The notes: generated from the letters alone by a model not told the origin. Positions 12,052 to 25,954 are shown, counted from the stretch's first letter. The stretch is DNA of 64,000 nt from Melastoma dodecandrum (GCA_029817715.1 JARUPY010000320.1:119085-183084); one strand, 5' to 3'. Program-made: numbers and translations.

Positions 12052-15000
12052 GTGCGCGGGGTTCCTCATTGTGCAAACGAAAGGGACCCAAATGCCAAAT
12101 GTAGAACTCCAATTTTGAATAGTTTGGGAAGCATTTGGGGATCATTTAGGCTTCGGAAAATGCAATTTCGGAAGCACCAAGGTACGGAGCATGCGGGATG
12201 CACAACCTTGCGTAAGTTGTGCGCGAGGTTCCTCATTGTGCAACGAAAGGGACCCGAATGTCAAATGTAGAACTCCAATTTTGAATAGTTTGGGAAGCAT
12301 TTGGGGATCATTTCGGCTTTGGAAAATGCAAGTTCGGAATCACCAAGGTACGGAGCATGCGGGATGCACAACCTTGCATAAGTTGTGCGCGAGGTTCCTC
12401 CTTGTGCAAACGAGAGGGACCCGAATGTCAAATGTAGAACTCCAATTTTGAATAGTTTGGGAAGCATTTGGAGATCATTTAGGCTTCGGAAAATGCAAGT
12501 TCGGAAGCATCAATGTACGGAGCATGCGGGATGCACAACCTTGCGTAAGTTGTGCGCGGGGTTCCTCATTGTGCAAACGAAAGGGACCCGAATGCCAAAT
12601 GTAGAACTCCAATTTTGAATAGTTTGGGAAGCATTTGGGGATCATTTAGGCTTCGGAAAATGCAAGTTCGGAAGCACCAAGGTACGGAGCATGCGGGATG
12701 CACAACCTTGCGTAAGTTGTGCGCGGGGTTCCTCATTGTGCAACGAAAGGGACCCGAATGTCAAATGTAGAACTCCAATTTTGAATAGTTTGGGAAGCAT
12801 TTGGGGATCATTTCGGCTTTGGAAAATGCAAGTTCGGAATCACCAAGGTACGGAGCATGCGGGATGCACAACCTTGCATAAGTTGTGCGCGAGGTTCCTC
12901 CGTGTGCAAACGAGAGGGACCCGAATGTCAAATGTAGAACTCCAATTTTGAATAGTTTGGGAAGCATTTGGAGATCATTTAGGCTTCGGAAAATGCAAGT
13001 TCGGAAGCATCAATGTACGGAGCATGCGGGATGCACAACCTTGCGTAAGTTGTGCGCGGGGTTCCTCATTGTGCAACGAAAGGGACCCGAATGTCAAATG
13101 TAGAACTCCAATTTTGAATAGTTTGGGAAGCATTTGGGGATCATTTAGGCTTCGGAAAATGCAAGTTCGGAAGCACCAAGGTACGGAGCATGCGGGATGC
13201 ACAACCTTGCGTAAGTTGTGCGCGGGGTTCCTCATTGTGCAAACGAAAGGGACCCGAATGTCAAATGTAGAACTCCAATTTTGAATAGTTTGGGAAGCAT
13301 TTGGAGATCATTTAGGCTTCGGAAAATGCAAGTTCGGAAGCATCAATGTACGGAGCATGCGGGATGCACAACCTTGCGTAAGTTGTGCGCGGGGTTCCTC
13401 ATTGTTCAAACGAAAGGGACCCGAATGCCAAATGTAGAACTCCAATTTTGAATAGTTTGGGAAGCATTTGGGGATCATTTAGGCTTCGGAAAATGCAATT
13501 TCGGAAGCACCAAGGTACGGAGCATGCGGGATGCACAACCTTGCGTAAGTTGTGCGCGGGGTTCCTCATTGTGCAACGAAAGGGACCCGAATGTCAAATG
13601 TAGAACTCCAATTTTGAATAGTTTGGGAAGCATTTGGGGATCATTTCGGCTTTGGAAAATGCAAGTTCGGAATCACCAAGGTACGGAGCATGCGGGATGC
13701 ACAACCTTGCATAAGTTGTGTGCGAGGTTCCTCCTTGTGCAAACGAGAGGGACCCGAATGTGAAATGTAGAACTCCAATTTTGAATAGTTTGGGAAGCAT
13801 TTGGAGATCATTTAGGCTTCGGAAAATGCAAGTTCGGAAGCATCAATGTACGGAGCATGCGGGATGCACAACCTTGCGTAAGTTGTGCGCGGGGTTCCTC
13901 ATTGTGCAAACGACAGGGACCCGAATGCCAAATGTAGAACTCCAATTTTGAATAGTTTGGGAAGCATTTGGGGATCATTTAGGCTTCGGAAAATGCAATT
14001 TCGGAAGCACCAAGGTACGGAGCATGCGGGATGCACAACCTTGCGTAAGTTGTGCGCGAGGTTCCTCATTGTGCAACGAAAGGGACCCGAATGTCAAATG
14101 TAGAACTCCAATTCTGAATAGTTTGGGAAGCATTTAGGGATCATTTCGGCTTTGGAAAATGCAAGTTCGGAATCACCAAGGTACGGAGCATGCGGGATGC
14201 ACAACCTTGCATAAGTTGTGCGCGAGGTTCCTCCGTGTGCAAACGAGAGGGACCCGAATGTCAAATGTAGAACTCCAATTTTGAATAGTTTGGGAAGCAT
14301 TTGGAGATCATTTAGGCTTCGGAAAATGCAAGTTCGGAAGCATCAATGTACGGAGCATGCGGGATGCACAACCTTGCGTAAGTTGTGCGCGGGGTTCCTC
14401 ATTGTTCAAACGAAAGGGACCCGAATGCCAAATGTAGAACTCCAATTTTGAATAGTTTGGGAAGCATTTGGGGATCATTTAGGCTTCGGAAAATGCAATT
14501 TCGGAAGCACCAAGGTACGGAGCATGCGGGATGCACAACCTTGCGTAAGTTGTGCGCGGGGTTCCTCATTGTGCAACGAAAGGGACCCGAATGTCAAATG
14601 TAGAACTCCAATTTTGAATAGTTTGGGAAGCATTTGGGGATCATTTCGGCTTTGGAAAATGCAAGTTCGGAATCACCAAGGTACGGAGCATGCGGGATGC
14701 ACAACCTTGCATAAGTTGTGCGCGAGGTTCCTCCGTGTGCAAACGAGAGGGACCCGAATGTCAAATGTAGAACTCCAATTTTGAATAGTTTGGGAAGCAT
14801 TTGGAGATCATTTAGGCTTCGGAAAATGCAAGTTCGGAAGCATCAATGTACGGAGCATGCGGGATGCACAACCTTGCGTAAGTTGTGCGCGGGGTTCCTC
14901 ATTGTGCAAACGAAATGGACCCGAATGCCAAATGTAGAACTCCAATTTTGAATAGTTTGGGAAGCATTTGGGGATCATTTGGGCTTCGGAAAATGCAATT

Positions 15001-18000
15001 TCGGAAGCACCAAGGTACGGAGCATGCGGGATGCACAACCTTGCGTAAGTTGTGCGCGAGGTTCCTCATTGTGCAACGAAAGGGACCCGAATGTCAAATG
15101 TAGAACTCCAATTTTGAATAGTTTGGGAAGCATTTGGGGATCATTTCGGGTTTGGAAAATGCAAGTTCGGAATCACCAAGGTACGGAGCATGCGGGATGC
15201 ACAACCCTGCATAAGTTGTGCGCGAGGTTCCTCCGTGTGCAAACGAGAGGGACCCGAATGTCAGATGTAGAACTCCAATTTTGAATAGTTTGGGAAGCAT
15301 TTGGAGATCATTTAGGCTTCGGAAAATGCAAGTTCGGAAGCATCAATGTACGGAGCATGCGGGATGCACAACCTTGCGTAAGTTGTGCGCGGGGTTCCTC
15401 ATTGTGCAAACGAAAGGGACCCGAATGCCAAATGTAGAACTCCAATTTTGAATAGTTTGGGAAGCATTTGGGGATCATTTAGGCTTCGGAAAATGCAAGT
15501 TCGGAAGCACCAAGGTACGGAGCATGCGGGATGCACAACCTTGCGTAAGTTGTGCGCGAGGTTCCTCATTGTGCAACGAAAGGGACCCGAATGTCAAATG
15601 TAGAACTCCAATTTTGAATAGTTTGGGAAGCATTTGGGGATCATTTCGGCTTTGGAAAATGCAAGTTCGGAATCACCAAGGTACGGAGCATGCGGGATGC
15701 ACAACCTTGCATAAGTTGTGCGCGAGGTTCCTCCTTGTGCAAACGAGAGGGACCCGAATGTCAAATGTAGAACTCCAATTTTGAATAGTTTGGGAAGCAT
15801 TTGGAGATCATTTAGGCTTCGGAAAATGCAAGTTCGGAAGCATCAATGTACGGAGCATGCGGGATGCACAACCTTGCGTAAGTTGTGCGCGGGGTTCCTC
15901 ATTGTGCAAACGACAGGGACCCGAATGCCAAATGTAGAACTCCAATTTTGAATAGTTTGGGAAGCATTTGGGGATCATTTAGGCTTCGGAAAATGCAATT
16001 TCGGAAGCACCAAGGTACGGAGCATGCGGGATGCACAACCTTGCGTAAGTTGTGCGCGAGGTTCCTCATTGTGCAACGAAAGGGACCCGAATGTCAAATG
16101 TAGAACTCCAATTTTGAATAGTTTGGGAAGCATTTGGGGATCATTTCGGCTTTGGAAAATGCAAGTTCGGAATCACCAAGGTACGGAGCATGCGGGATGC
16201 ACAACCTTGCATAAGTTGTGCGCGAGGTTCCTCCGTGTGCAAACGAGAGGGACCCGAATGTCAAATGTAGAACTCCAATTTTGAATAGTTTGGGAAGCAT
16301 TTGGAGATCATTTAGGCTTCGGAAAATGCAAGTTCGGAAGCATCAATGTACGGAGCATGCGGGATGCACAACCTTGCGTAAGTTGTGCGCGGGGTTCCTC
16401 ATTGTGCAAACGACAGGGACCCGAATGCCAAATGTAGAACTCCAATTTTGAATAGTTTGGGAAGCATTTGGGGATCATTTAGGCTTCGGAAAATGCAAGT
16501 TCGGAAGCACCAAGGTACGGAGCATGCGGGATGCACAACCTTGCGTAAGTTGTGCGCGAGGTTCCTCATTGTGCAACGAAAGGGACCCGAATGTCAAATG
16601 TAGAACTCCAATTTTGAATAGTTTGGGAAGCATTTGGGGATCATTTCGGCTTTGGAAAATGCAAGTTCGGAATCACCAAGGTACGGAGCATGCGGGATGC
16701 ACAACCTTGCATAAGTTGTGCGCGAGGTTCCTCCGTGTGCAAACGAGAGGGACCCGAATGTCAAATGTAGAACTCCAATTTTGAATAGTTTGGGAAGCAT
16801 TTGGAGATCATTTAGGCTTCGGAAAATGCAAGTTCGGAAGCATCAATGTACGGAGCATGCGGGATGCACAACCTTGCGTAAGTTGTGCGCGGGATTCCTC
16901 ATTGTGCAAACGACAGGGACCCGAATGCCAAATGTAAAACTCTAATTTTGAATAGTTTCGGAAGCCTTTGGGGATCATTTAGGCTTCGGAAAATGCAATT
17001 TCGGAAGCACCAAGGTACGGAGCATGCGGAATGCACAACCTTGCGTAAGTTGTGCGCGAGGTTCCTCATTGTGCAACGAAAGGGACCCGAATGTCAAATG
17101 TAGAACTCCAATTTTGAATAGTTTGGGAAGCATTTGGGGATCATTTCGGCTTTGGAAAATGCAAGTTCGGAATCACCAAGGTACGGAGCATGCGGGATGC
17201 ACAACCTTGCATAAGTTGTGCGCGAGGTTCCTCCGTGTGCAAACGAGAGGGACCCGAATGTCAAATGTAGAACTCCAATTTTGAATAGTTTGGGAAGCAT
17301 TTGGAGATCATTTAGGCTTCGGAAAATGCAAGTTCGGAAGCATCAATGTACGGAGCATGCGGGATGCACAACCTTGCGTAAGTTGTGCGCGGGATTCCTC
17401 ATTGTGCAAACGACAGGGACCCGAATGCCAAATGTAGAACTCCAATTTTGAATAGTTTGGGAAGCATTTGGAGATCATTTAGGCTTCGGAAAATGCAAGT
17501 TCGGAAGCACCAAGGTACGGAGCATGCGGAATGCACAACCTTGCGTAAGTTGTGCGCGGGGTTCCTCATTGTGCAACGAAAGGGACCCGAATGTCAAATG
17601 TAGAACTCCAATTTTGAATAGTTTGGGAAGCATTTGGGGATCATTTCGGCTTTGGAAAATGCAAGTTCGGAATCACCAAGGTACGGAGCATGCGGGATGC
17701 ACAACCTTGCATAAGTTGTGCGCGAGGTTCCTCCGTGTGCAAACGAGAGGGACCCGAATGTCAAATGTAGAACTCCAATTTTGAATAGTTTGGGAAGCAT
17801 TTGGAGATCATTTAGGCTTCGGAAAATGCAAGTTCGGAAGCATCAATGTACGGAGCATGCGGGATGCACAACCTTGCGTAAGTTGTGCGCGGGGTTCCTC
17901 ATTGTGCAACGAAAGGGACCCGAATGTCAAATGTAGAACTCCAATTTTGAATAGTTTGGGAAGCATTTGGGGATCATTTCGGCTTTGGAAAATGCAAGTT

Positions 18001-18050
18001 CGGAATCACCAAGGTACGGAGCATGCGGGATGCACAACCTTGCATAAGTT
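12052..18050 (+). repeat. 3-monomer (500-bp) higher-order repeat block
   Basis: A regular 167+166+167 pattern repeats every 500 bp. Monomer A carries GAGGTTCCTCCTTG or CCTCCGTG, GGAGATC and CATCAATG. Monomer B carries GGGGTTCCTCATTG, GGGGATC and CACCAAGG. Monomer C is the 166-bp form with CGGCTTTGG and GAATCACC. The register is unbroken for nine units from 13385 to 17885. Two earlier units start at 12052 and 12552, and an extra two-monomer piece at 12885-13385 shifts the register once. Confidence 0.85.
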
Positions 18051-21000
18051 GTGCGCGAGGTTCCTCCGTGTGCAAACGAGAGGGACCCGAATGTCAAATG
18101 TAGAACTCCAATTTTGAATAGTTTGGGAAGCATTTGGAGATCATTTAGGCTTCGGAAAATGCAAGTTCGGAAGCATCAATGTACGGAGCATGCGGGATGC
18201 ACAACCTTGCGTAAGTTGTGCGCGAGGTTCCTCATTGTGCAAACGACAGGGACCCGAATGCCAAATGTAGAACTCCAATTTTGAATAGTTTGGGAAGCAT
18301 TTGGAGATCATTTTGGCTTCGGAAAATGCAAGTTCGGAAGCATCAATGTACGGAGCATGCGGGATGCGCAACCTTGCGTAAGTTGTGCGCGGGGTTCCTC
18401 ATTGTGCAACGAAAGGGACCCGAATGTCAAATGTAGAACTCCAATTTTGAATAGTTTGGGAAGCATTTGGGGATCATTTAGGCTTCGGAAAATGCAAGTT
18501 CGGAAGCACCAAGGTACGGAGCATGCGGGATGCACAACCTTGCGTAAGTTGTGCGCGGGGTTCCTCATTGTGCAAACGAAAGGGACCCGAATGCTAAATG
18601 TAGAACTCCAATTTTGAATAGTTTGGGAAGCATTTGGAGATCATTTAGGCTTCGGAAAATGCAAGTTCGGAAGCATCAATGTACGGAGCATGCGGGATGC
18701 ACAACCTTGCGTAAGTTGTGCGCGGGGTTCCTCATTGTGCAACGAAAGGGACCCGAATGTCAAATGTAGAACTCCAATTTTGAATAGTTTGGGAAGCATT
18801 TGGGGATCATTTAGGCTTCGGAAAATGCAATTTCGGAAGCACCAAGGTACGGAGCATGCGGGATGCACAACCTTGCGTAAGTTGTGCGCGGGGTTCCTCA
18901 TTGTGCAAACGAAAGGGACCCGAATGCTAAATGTAGAACTCCAATTTTGAATAGTTTGGGAAGCATTTGGAGATCATTTAGGCTTCGGAAAATGCAAGTT
19001 CGGAAGCATCAATGTACGGAGCATGCGGGATGCACAACCTTGCGTAAGTTGTGCGCGGGGTTCCTCATTGTGCAAACGACAGGGACCCGAATGCCAAATG
19101 TAGAACTCCAATTTTGAATAGTTTGGGAAGCATTTGGGGATCATTTAGGCATTGGAAAATGCAAGTTCGGAATCACCAAGGTACGGAGCATGCGGGATGC
19201 ACAACCTTGCATAAGTTGTGCGCGAGGTTCCTCCTGGCGCAAACGAGAGGGACCCGAATGTCAAATGTAGAACTCCAATTTTGAATAGTTTGGGAAGCAT
19301 TTGGAGATCATTTAGGCTTCAGAAAATGCAAGTTCGGAAGCATCAATGTACGGAGCATGCGGGATGCACAACCTTGCGTAAGTTGTGCGCGGGGTTCCTC
19401 ATTGTGCAACGAAAGGGACCCGAATGTCAAATGTAGAACTCCAATTTTGAATAGTTTGGGAAGCATTTGGGGATCATTTCGGCTTTGGAAAATGCAAGTT
19501 CGGAATCACCAAGGTACGGAGCATGCGGGATGCACAACCTTGCATAAGTTGTGCGCGAGGTTCCTCCGTGTGCAAACGAGAGGGACCCGAATGTCAAATG
19601 TAGAACTCCAATTTTGAATAGTTTGGGAAGCATTTGGAGATCATTTAGGCTTCGGAAAATGCAAGTTCGGAAGCATCAATGTACGGAGCATGCGGGATGC
19701 ACAACCTTGCGTAAGTTGTGCGCGAGGTTCCTCATTGTGCAAACGACAGGGACCCGAATGCCAAATGTAGAACTCCAATTTTGAATAGTTTGGGAAGCAT
19801 TTGGAGATCATTTTGGCTTCGGAAAATGCAAGTTCGGAAGCATCAATGTACGGAGCATGCGGGATGCGCAACCTTGCGTAAGTTGTGCGCGGGGTTCCTC
19901 ATTGTGCAACGAAAGGGACCCGAATGTCAAATGTAGAACTCCAATTTTGAATAGTTTGGGAAGCATTTGGGGATCATTTAGGCTTCGGAAAATGCAAGTT
20001 CGGAAGCACCAAGGTACGGAGCATGCGGGATGCACAACCTTGCGTAAGTTGTGCGCGGGGTTCCTCATTGTGCAAACGAAAGGGACCCGAATGCTAAATG
20101 TAGAACTCCAATTTTGAATAGTTTGGGAAGCATTTGGAGATCATTTAGGCTTCGGAAAATGCAAGTTCGGAAGCATCAATGTACGGAGCATGCGGGATGC
20201 GCAACCTTGCGTAAGTTGTGCGCGGGGTTCCTCATTGTGCAACGAAAGGGACCCGAATGTCAAATGTAGAACTCCAATTTTGAATAGTTTGGGAAGCATT
20301 TGGGGATCATTTAGGCTTCGGAAAATGCAATTTCGGAAGCACCAAGGTACGGAGCATGCGGGATGCACAACCTTGCGTAAGTTGTGCGCGGGGTTCCTCA
20401 TTGTGCAAACGAAAGGGACCCGAATGCTAAATGTAGAACTCCAATTTTGAATAGTTTGGGAAGCATTTGGAGATCATTTAGGCTTCGGAAAATGCAAGTT
20501 CGGAAGCATCAATGTACGGAGCATGCGGGATGCACAACCTTGCGTAAGTTGTGCGCGGGGTTCCTCATTGTTCAAACGACAGGGACCCGAATGCCAAATG
20601 TAGAACTCCAATTTTGAATAGTTTGGGAAGCATTTGGGGATCATTTAGGCATTGGAAAATGCAAGTTCGGAATCACCAAGGTACGGAGCATGCGGGATGC
20701 ACAACCTTGCATAAGTTGTGCGCGAGGTTCCTCCTGGCGCAAACGAGAGGGACCCGAATGTCAAATGTAGAACTCCAATTTTGAATAGTTTGGGAAGCAT
20801 TTGGAGATCATTTAGGCTTCAGAAAATGCAAGTTCGGAAGCATCAATGTACGGAGCATGGGGGATGCACAACCTTGCGTAAGTTGTGCGCGGGGTTCCTC
20901 ATTGTGCAAACGAAAGGGACCCGAATGCCAAATGTAGAACTCTAATTTTGAATAGTTTGGGAAGCATTTGGGGATCATTTAGGCTTCGGAAAATGCAATT

Positions 21001-23118
21001 TCGGAAGCACCAAGGTACGGAGCATGCGGAATGCACAACCTTGCGTAAGTTGTGCGCGGGGTTCCTCATTGTGCAACGAAAGGGACCCGAATGTCAAATG
21101 TAGAACTCCAATTTTGAATAGTTTGGGAAGCATTTGGGGATCATTTCGGCTTTGGAAAATGCAAGTTCGGAATCACCAAGGTACGGAGCATGCGGGATGC
21201 ACAACCTTGCATAAGTTGTGCGCGAGGTTCCTCCGTGTGCAAACGAGAGGGACCCGAATGTCAAATGTAGAACTCCAATTTTGAATAGTTTGGGAAGATT
21301 TTGGAGATCATTTAGGCTTCGGAAAATGCAAGTTCGGAAGCATCAATGTACGGAGCATGCGGGATGCACAACCTTGCGTAAGTTGTGCGCGAGATTCCTC
21401 ATTGTGCAAACGACAGGGACCCGAATGCCAAATGTAGAACTCCAATTTTGAATAGTTTGGGAAACATTTGGAGATCATTTTGGCTTCGGAAAATGCAAGT
21501 TCGGAAGCATCAATGTACGGAGCATGCGGGATGCGCAACCTTGCGTAAGTTGTGCGCGGGGTTCCTCATTGTGCAACGAAAGGGACCCGAATGTCAAATG
21601 TAGAACTCCAATTTTGAATAGTTTGGGAAGCATTTGGGGATCATTTAGGCTTCGGAAAATGCAAGTTCGGAAGCACCAAGGTACGGAGCATGCGGGATGC
21701 ACAACCTTGCGTAAGTTGTGCGCGGGGTTCCTCATTGTGCAAACGAAAGGGACCCGAATGCTAAATGTAGAACTCCAATTTTGAATAGTTTGGGAAGCAT
21801 TTGGAGATCATTTAGGCTTCGGAAAATGCAAGTTCGGAAGCATCAATGTACGGAGCATGCGGGATGCGCAACCTTGCGTAAGTTGTGCGCGGGGTTCCTC
21901 ATTGTGCAACGAAAGGGACCCGAATGTCAAATGTAGAACTCCAATTTTGAATAGTTTGGGAAGCATTTGGGGATCATTTAGGCTTCGGAGAATGCAATTT
22001 CGGAAGCACCAAGGTACGGAGCATGCGGGATGCACAACCATGCGTAAGTTGTGCGCGGGGTTCCTCATTGTGCAAACGAAAGGGACCCGAATGCTAAATG
22101 TAGAACTCCAATTTTGAATAGTTTGGGAAGCATTTGGAGATCATTTAGGCTTCGGAAAATGCAAGTTCGGAAGCATCAATGTACGGAGCATGCGGGATGC
22201 ACAACCTTGCGTAAGTTGTGCGCGGGGTTCCTCATTGTTCAAACGACAGGGACCCGAATGCCAAATGTAGAACTCCAATTTTGAATAGTTTGGGAAGCAT
22301 TTGGGGATCATTTAGGCATTGGAAAATGCAAGTTCGGAATCACCAAGGTACGGAGCATGCGGGATGCACAACCTTGCATAAGTTGTGCGCGAGGTTCCTC
22401 CTGGCGCAAACGAGAGGGACCCGAATGTCAAATGTAGAACTCCAATTTTGAATAGTTTGGGAAGCATTTGGAGATCATTTAGGCTTCAGAAAATGCAAGT
22501 TCGGAAGCATCAATGTACGGAGCATGGGGGATGCACAACCTTGCGTAAGTTGTGCGCGGGGTTCCTCATTGTGCAAACGAAAGGGACCCGAATGCCAAAT
22601 GTAGAACTCTAATTTTGAATAGTTTGGGAAGCATTTGGGGATCATTTAGGCTTCGGAAAATGCAATTTCGGAAGCACCAAGGTACGGAGCATGCGGAATG
22701 CACAACCTTGCGTAAGTTGTGCGCGGGGTTCCTCATTGTGCAACGAAAGGGACCCGAATGTCAAATGTAGAACTCCAATTTTGAATAGTTTGGGAAGCAT
22801 TTGGGGATCATTTCGGCTTTGGAAAATGCAAGTTCGGAATCACCAAGGTACGGAGCATGCGGGATGCACAACCTTGCATAAGTTGTGCGCGAGGTTCCTC
22901 CGTGTGCAAACGAGAGGGACCCGAATGTCAAATGTAGAACTCCAATTTTGAATAGTTTGGGAAGATTTTGGAGATCATTTAGGCTTCGGAAAATGCAAGT
23001 TCGGAAGCATCAATGTACGGAGCATGCGGGATGCACAACCTTGCGTAAGTTGTGCGCGGGGTTCCTCATTGTGCAAACGAAAGGGACCCGAATGCCAAAT
23101 GTAGAACTCCAATTTTGA
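18051..23118 (+). repeat. 9- and 10-monomer higher-order repeats
   Basis: About 18051-19550 matches 19551-21050 with a 1,500-bp offset (nine monomers). About 19551-21217 then matches 21218-22884 with a 1,667-bp offset (ten monomers). Both copies of one monomer, at about 21296 and 22963, carry the otherwise rare GAAGATTTTGG in place of GAAGCATTTGG. This marks the second as a descendant of the same duplication. It is a stacked series of unequal exchanges. Confidence 0.8.
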
Positions 23119-24886
23119 ATAGTTTGGGAAGCATTTGGAGATCATTTTGGCTTCGGAAAATGCAAGTTCGGAAGCATCAATGTACGGAGCATGCGGGATG
23201 CACAACCTTGCGTAAGTTGTGCGCGGGGTTCCTCATTGTGCAAACGAAAGGGACCCGAATGCCAAATGTAGAACTCCAATTTTGAATAGTTTGGGAAGCA
23301 TTTGGGGATCATTTAGGCTTCGGAAAATGCAAGTTCGGAAGCACCAAGGTACGGAGCATGCGGGATGCACAACCTTGCGTAAGTTGTGCGCGAGGTTCCT
23401 CATTGTGCAAACGAGAGGGACCCGAATGTCAAATGTAGAACTCCAATTTTGAATAGTTTGGGAAGCATTTGGAGATCATTTAGGCTTCGGAAAATGCAAG
23501 TTCGGAAGCATCAATGTACGGAGCATGCGGGATGCACAACCTTGCGTAAGTTGTGCGCGGGGTTCCTCATTGTGCAAACGAAAGGGACCCGAATGCCAAA
23601 TGTAGAACTCCAATTTTGAATAGTTTGGGAAGCATTTGGGGATCATTTAGGCTTCGGAAAATGCAATTTCGGAAGCACCAAGGTACGGAGCATGCGGGAT
23701 GCACAACCTTGCGTAAGTTGTGCGCGGGGTTCCTCATTGTGCAAACGAAAGGGACCCGAATGTCAAATGTAGAACTCCAATTTTGAATAGTTTGGGAAGC
23801 ATTTGGGGATCATTTAGGCTTTGGAAAATGCAAGTTCGGAATCACCAAGGTACGGAGCATGCGGGATGCACAACCTTGCATAAGTTGTGCGCGAGGTTCC
23901 TCCGTGTGCAAACGAGAGGGACCCGAATGTCAAATGTAGAACTCCAATTTTGAATAGTTTGGGAAGCATTTGGAGATCATTTAGGCTTCGGAAAATGCAA
24001 GTTCGGAAGCATCAATGTACGGAGCATGCGGGATGCACAACCTTGCGTAAGTTGTGCGCGGGGTTCCTCATTGTGCAAACGACAGGGACCCGAATGCCAA
24101 ATGTAGAACTCCAATTTTGAATAGTTTGGGAAGCATTTGGAGATCATTTAGGCTTCGGAAAATGCAAGTTCGGAAGCATCAATGTACGGAGCATGCGGGA
24201 TGCACAACCTTGCGTAAGTTGTGCGCGGGGTTCCTCATTGTGCAACGAAAGGGACCCGAATGTCAAATGTAGAACTCCAATTTTGAATAGTTTGGGAAGC
24301 ATTTGGGGATCATTTAGGCTTCGGAAAATGCAAGTTCGGAAGCACCAAGGTACGGAGCATGCGGGATGCACAACCTTGCGTAAGTTGTGCGCGGGGTTCC
24401 TCATTGTGCAAACGAAAGGGACCCGAATGCTAAATGTAGAACTCCAATTTTGAATAGTTTGGGAAGCATTTGGAGATCATTTAGGCTTCGGAAAATGCAA
24501 GTTCGGAAGCATCAATGTACGGAGCATGCGGGATGCACAACCTTGCGTAAGTTGTGCGCGGGGTTCCTCATTGTGCAACGAAAGGGACCCGAATGTCAAA
24601 TGTAGAACTCCAATTTTGAATAGTTTGGGAAGCATTTGGGGATCATTTAGGCTTCGGAAAATGCAATTTCGGAAGCACCAAGGTACGGAGCATGCGGGAT
24701 GCACAACCATGCGTAAGTTGTGCGCGGGGTTCCTCATTGTGCAAACGAAAGGGACCCGAATGCTAAATGTAGAACTCCAATTTTGAATAGTTTGGGAAGC
24801 ATTTGGAGATCATTTAGGCTTCGGAAAATGCAAGTTCGGAAGCATCAATGTACGGAGCATGCGGGATGCACAACCTTGCGTAAGTT

Positions 24887-25538
24887 GTGCGCGGGGTTCC
24901 TCATTGTTCAAACGACAGGGACCCGAATGCCAAATGTAGAACTCCAATTTTGAATAGTTTGGGAAGCATTTGGGGATCATTTAGGCATTGGAAAATGCAA
25001 GTTCGGAATCACCAAGGTACGGAGCATGCGGGATGCACAACCTTGCATAAGTTGTGCGCGAGGTTCCTCCTGGCGCAAACGAGAGGGACCCGAATGTCAA
25101 ATGTAGAACTCCAATTTTGAATAGTTTGGGAAGCATTTGGAGATCATTTAGGCTTCAGAAAATGCAAGTTCGGAAGCATCAATGTACGGAGCATGGGGGA
25201 TGCACAACCTTGCGTAAGTTGTGCGCGGGGTTCCTCATTGTGCAAACGAAAGGGACCCGAATGCCAAATGTAGAACTCTAATTTTGAATAGTTTGGGAAG
25301 CATTTGGGGATCATTTAGGCTACGGAAAATGCAATTTCGGAAGCACCAAGGTACGGAGCATGCGGAATGCACAACCTTGCGTAAGTTGTGCGCGGGGTTC
25401 CTCATTGTTCAAACGACAGGGACCCGAATGCCAAATGTAGAACTCCAATTTTGAATAGTTTGGGAAGCATTTGGGGATCATTTAGGCATTGGAAAATGCA
25501 AGTTCGGAATCACCAAGGTACGGAGCATGCGAGATGCA
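24887..25538 (+). repeat. Local 3-monomer duplication at the insertion site
   Basis: The variant order TTCAAACGACAG/GCATTGG, then CTTCAGAAA/GGGGGATG, then CTCTAAT runs from 24887. Instead of going on to the usual 166-bp monomer it restarts at 25388. The restarted unit is cut by the retroelement at 25538 and resumes at 36766 with the CTTCAGAAA-type monomer. The left breakpoint of the tandem duplication therefore lies within a few hundred bases of the insertion. Confidence 0.7.
25534..25538. repeat. Target-site duplication of element 2, left copy (ATGCA)
   Basis: ATGCA directly precedes TGATAC. The matching copy is 36761-36765. In an empty monomer the site reads GGATGCACAACC, at the outer edge of the hairpin dyad. 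Confidence 0.95.
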
Positions 25539-25623
25539 TGATACAAAGAAGGACGACAAATTATTCCCGTCGACGCGTAGCAAGAGAGGCGTCACTTTGC
25601 TCGCTTGCGACTGAGCTACGATC

Positions 25624-25718
25624 GCGACGAAAGGAGTTGCAAGTCGACGCGACGCAAGGACGTGCAAGTCGACGCGACGAAAGGAGGTGCAAGTCGACGC
25701 GACGCAAGGAGGTGCGAC
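25624..25718 (+). repeat. 25-bp minisatellite in the LTR
   Basis: Three full units and one partial unit of a 25-bp repeat, GCGACG(A/C)AAGGA plus variable bases plus TGCAAGTCGAC. It lies in U3, upstream of the TATA box. The same array is at 35986-36080 in the 3' LTR. Element 1 carries it in both LTRs, with two units fewer in its 5' LTR. Confidence 0.9.
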
Positions 25719-25954
25719 TTGATGACATCAGCGATTGATCAACGAAGAGTCGCCCAAGCCAAGAGTCTCGAAGATGAAGAGCCTCGAGGAAGCTGAATCG
25801 ATTCGCATTCCTCATTCATGCATTTATCATTCATGCTTTGCATTTACTTTGTTGCATTTACAATAAGCCAATTATGGCTCATTCATGAATCTGGCCTTGC
25901 ATAATCTAGCCTAGGTTCATTTCCATGCATTTAAGTTCTTCTTCAGGTGTTCCC

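Larger units (their letters stand above)
1..25538 (+). repeat. Left arm of 167-bp satellite array
   Basis: Uninterrupted head-to-tail copies of a 167-bp monomer, with a recurrent 166-bp form that lacks one A (GTGCAACG instead of GTGCAAACG). About 153 monomers by length, all in one orientation. The monomer length is close to a nucleosome plus linker, as in many plant and animal centromere satellites; centromere identity is inferred from this and from the CRM-like elements inside the array. Monomers differ at a limited set of diagnostic sites, including GGGGATC or GGAGATC, CACCAAGG or CATCAATG, TTGCGTAAG or TTGCATAAG, and CCTCATTG, CCTCCTTG or CCTCCGTG. These are combined into higher-order patterns listed separately. 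The array is cut at the left edge of the window. I see no gene in it. The short open frames that recur every monomer all end at the same TGA in the conserved TTTTGAATAG block. Confidence 0.98.

Noticed and set aside
1..25530. Hundreds of open frames of 60-125 residues in the satellite, on both strands
   Set aside because: They recur once per monomer with the same start context and the same stop, change frame with the 1-base monomer variant, and resemble no family. They are by-products of a repeat that lacks stops.
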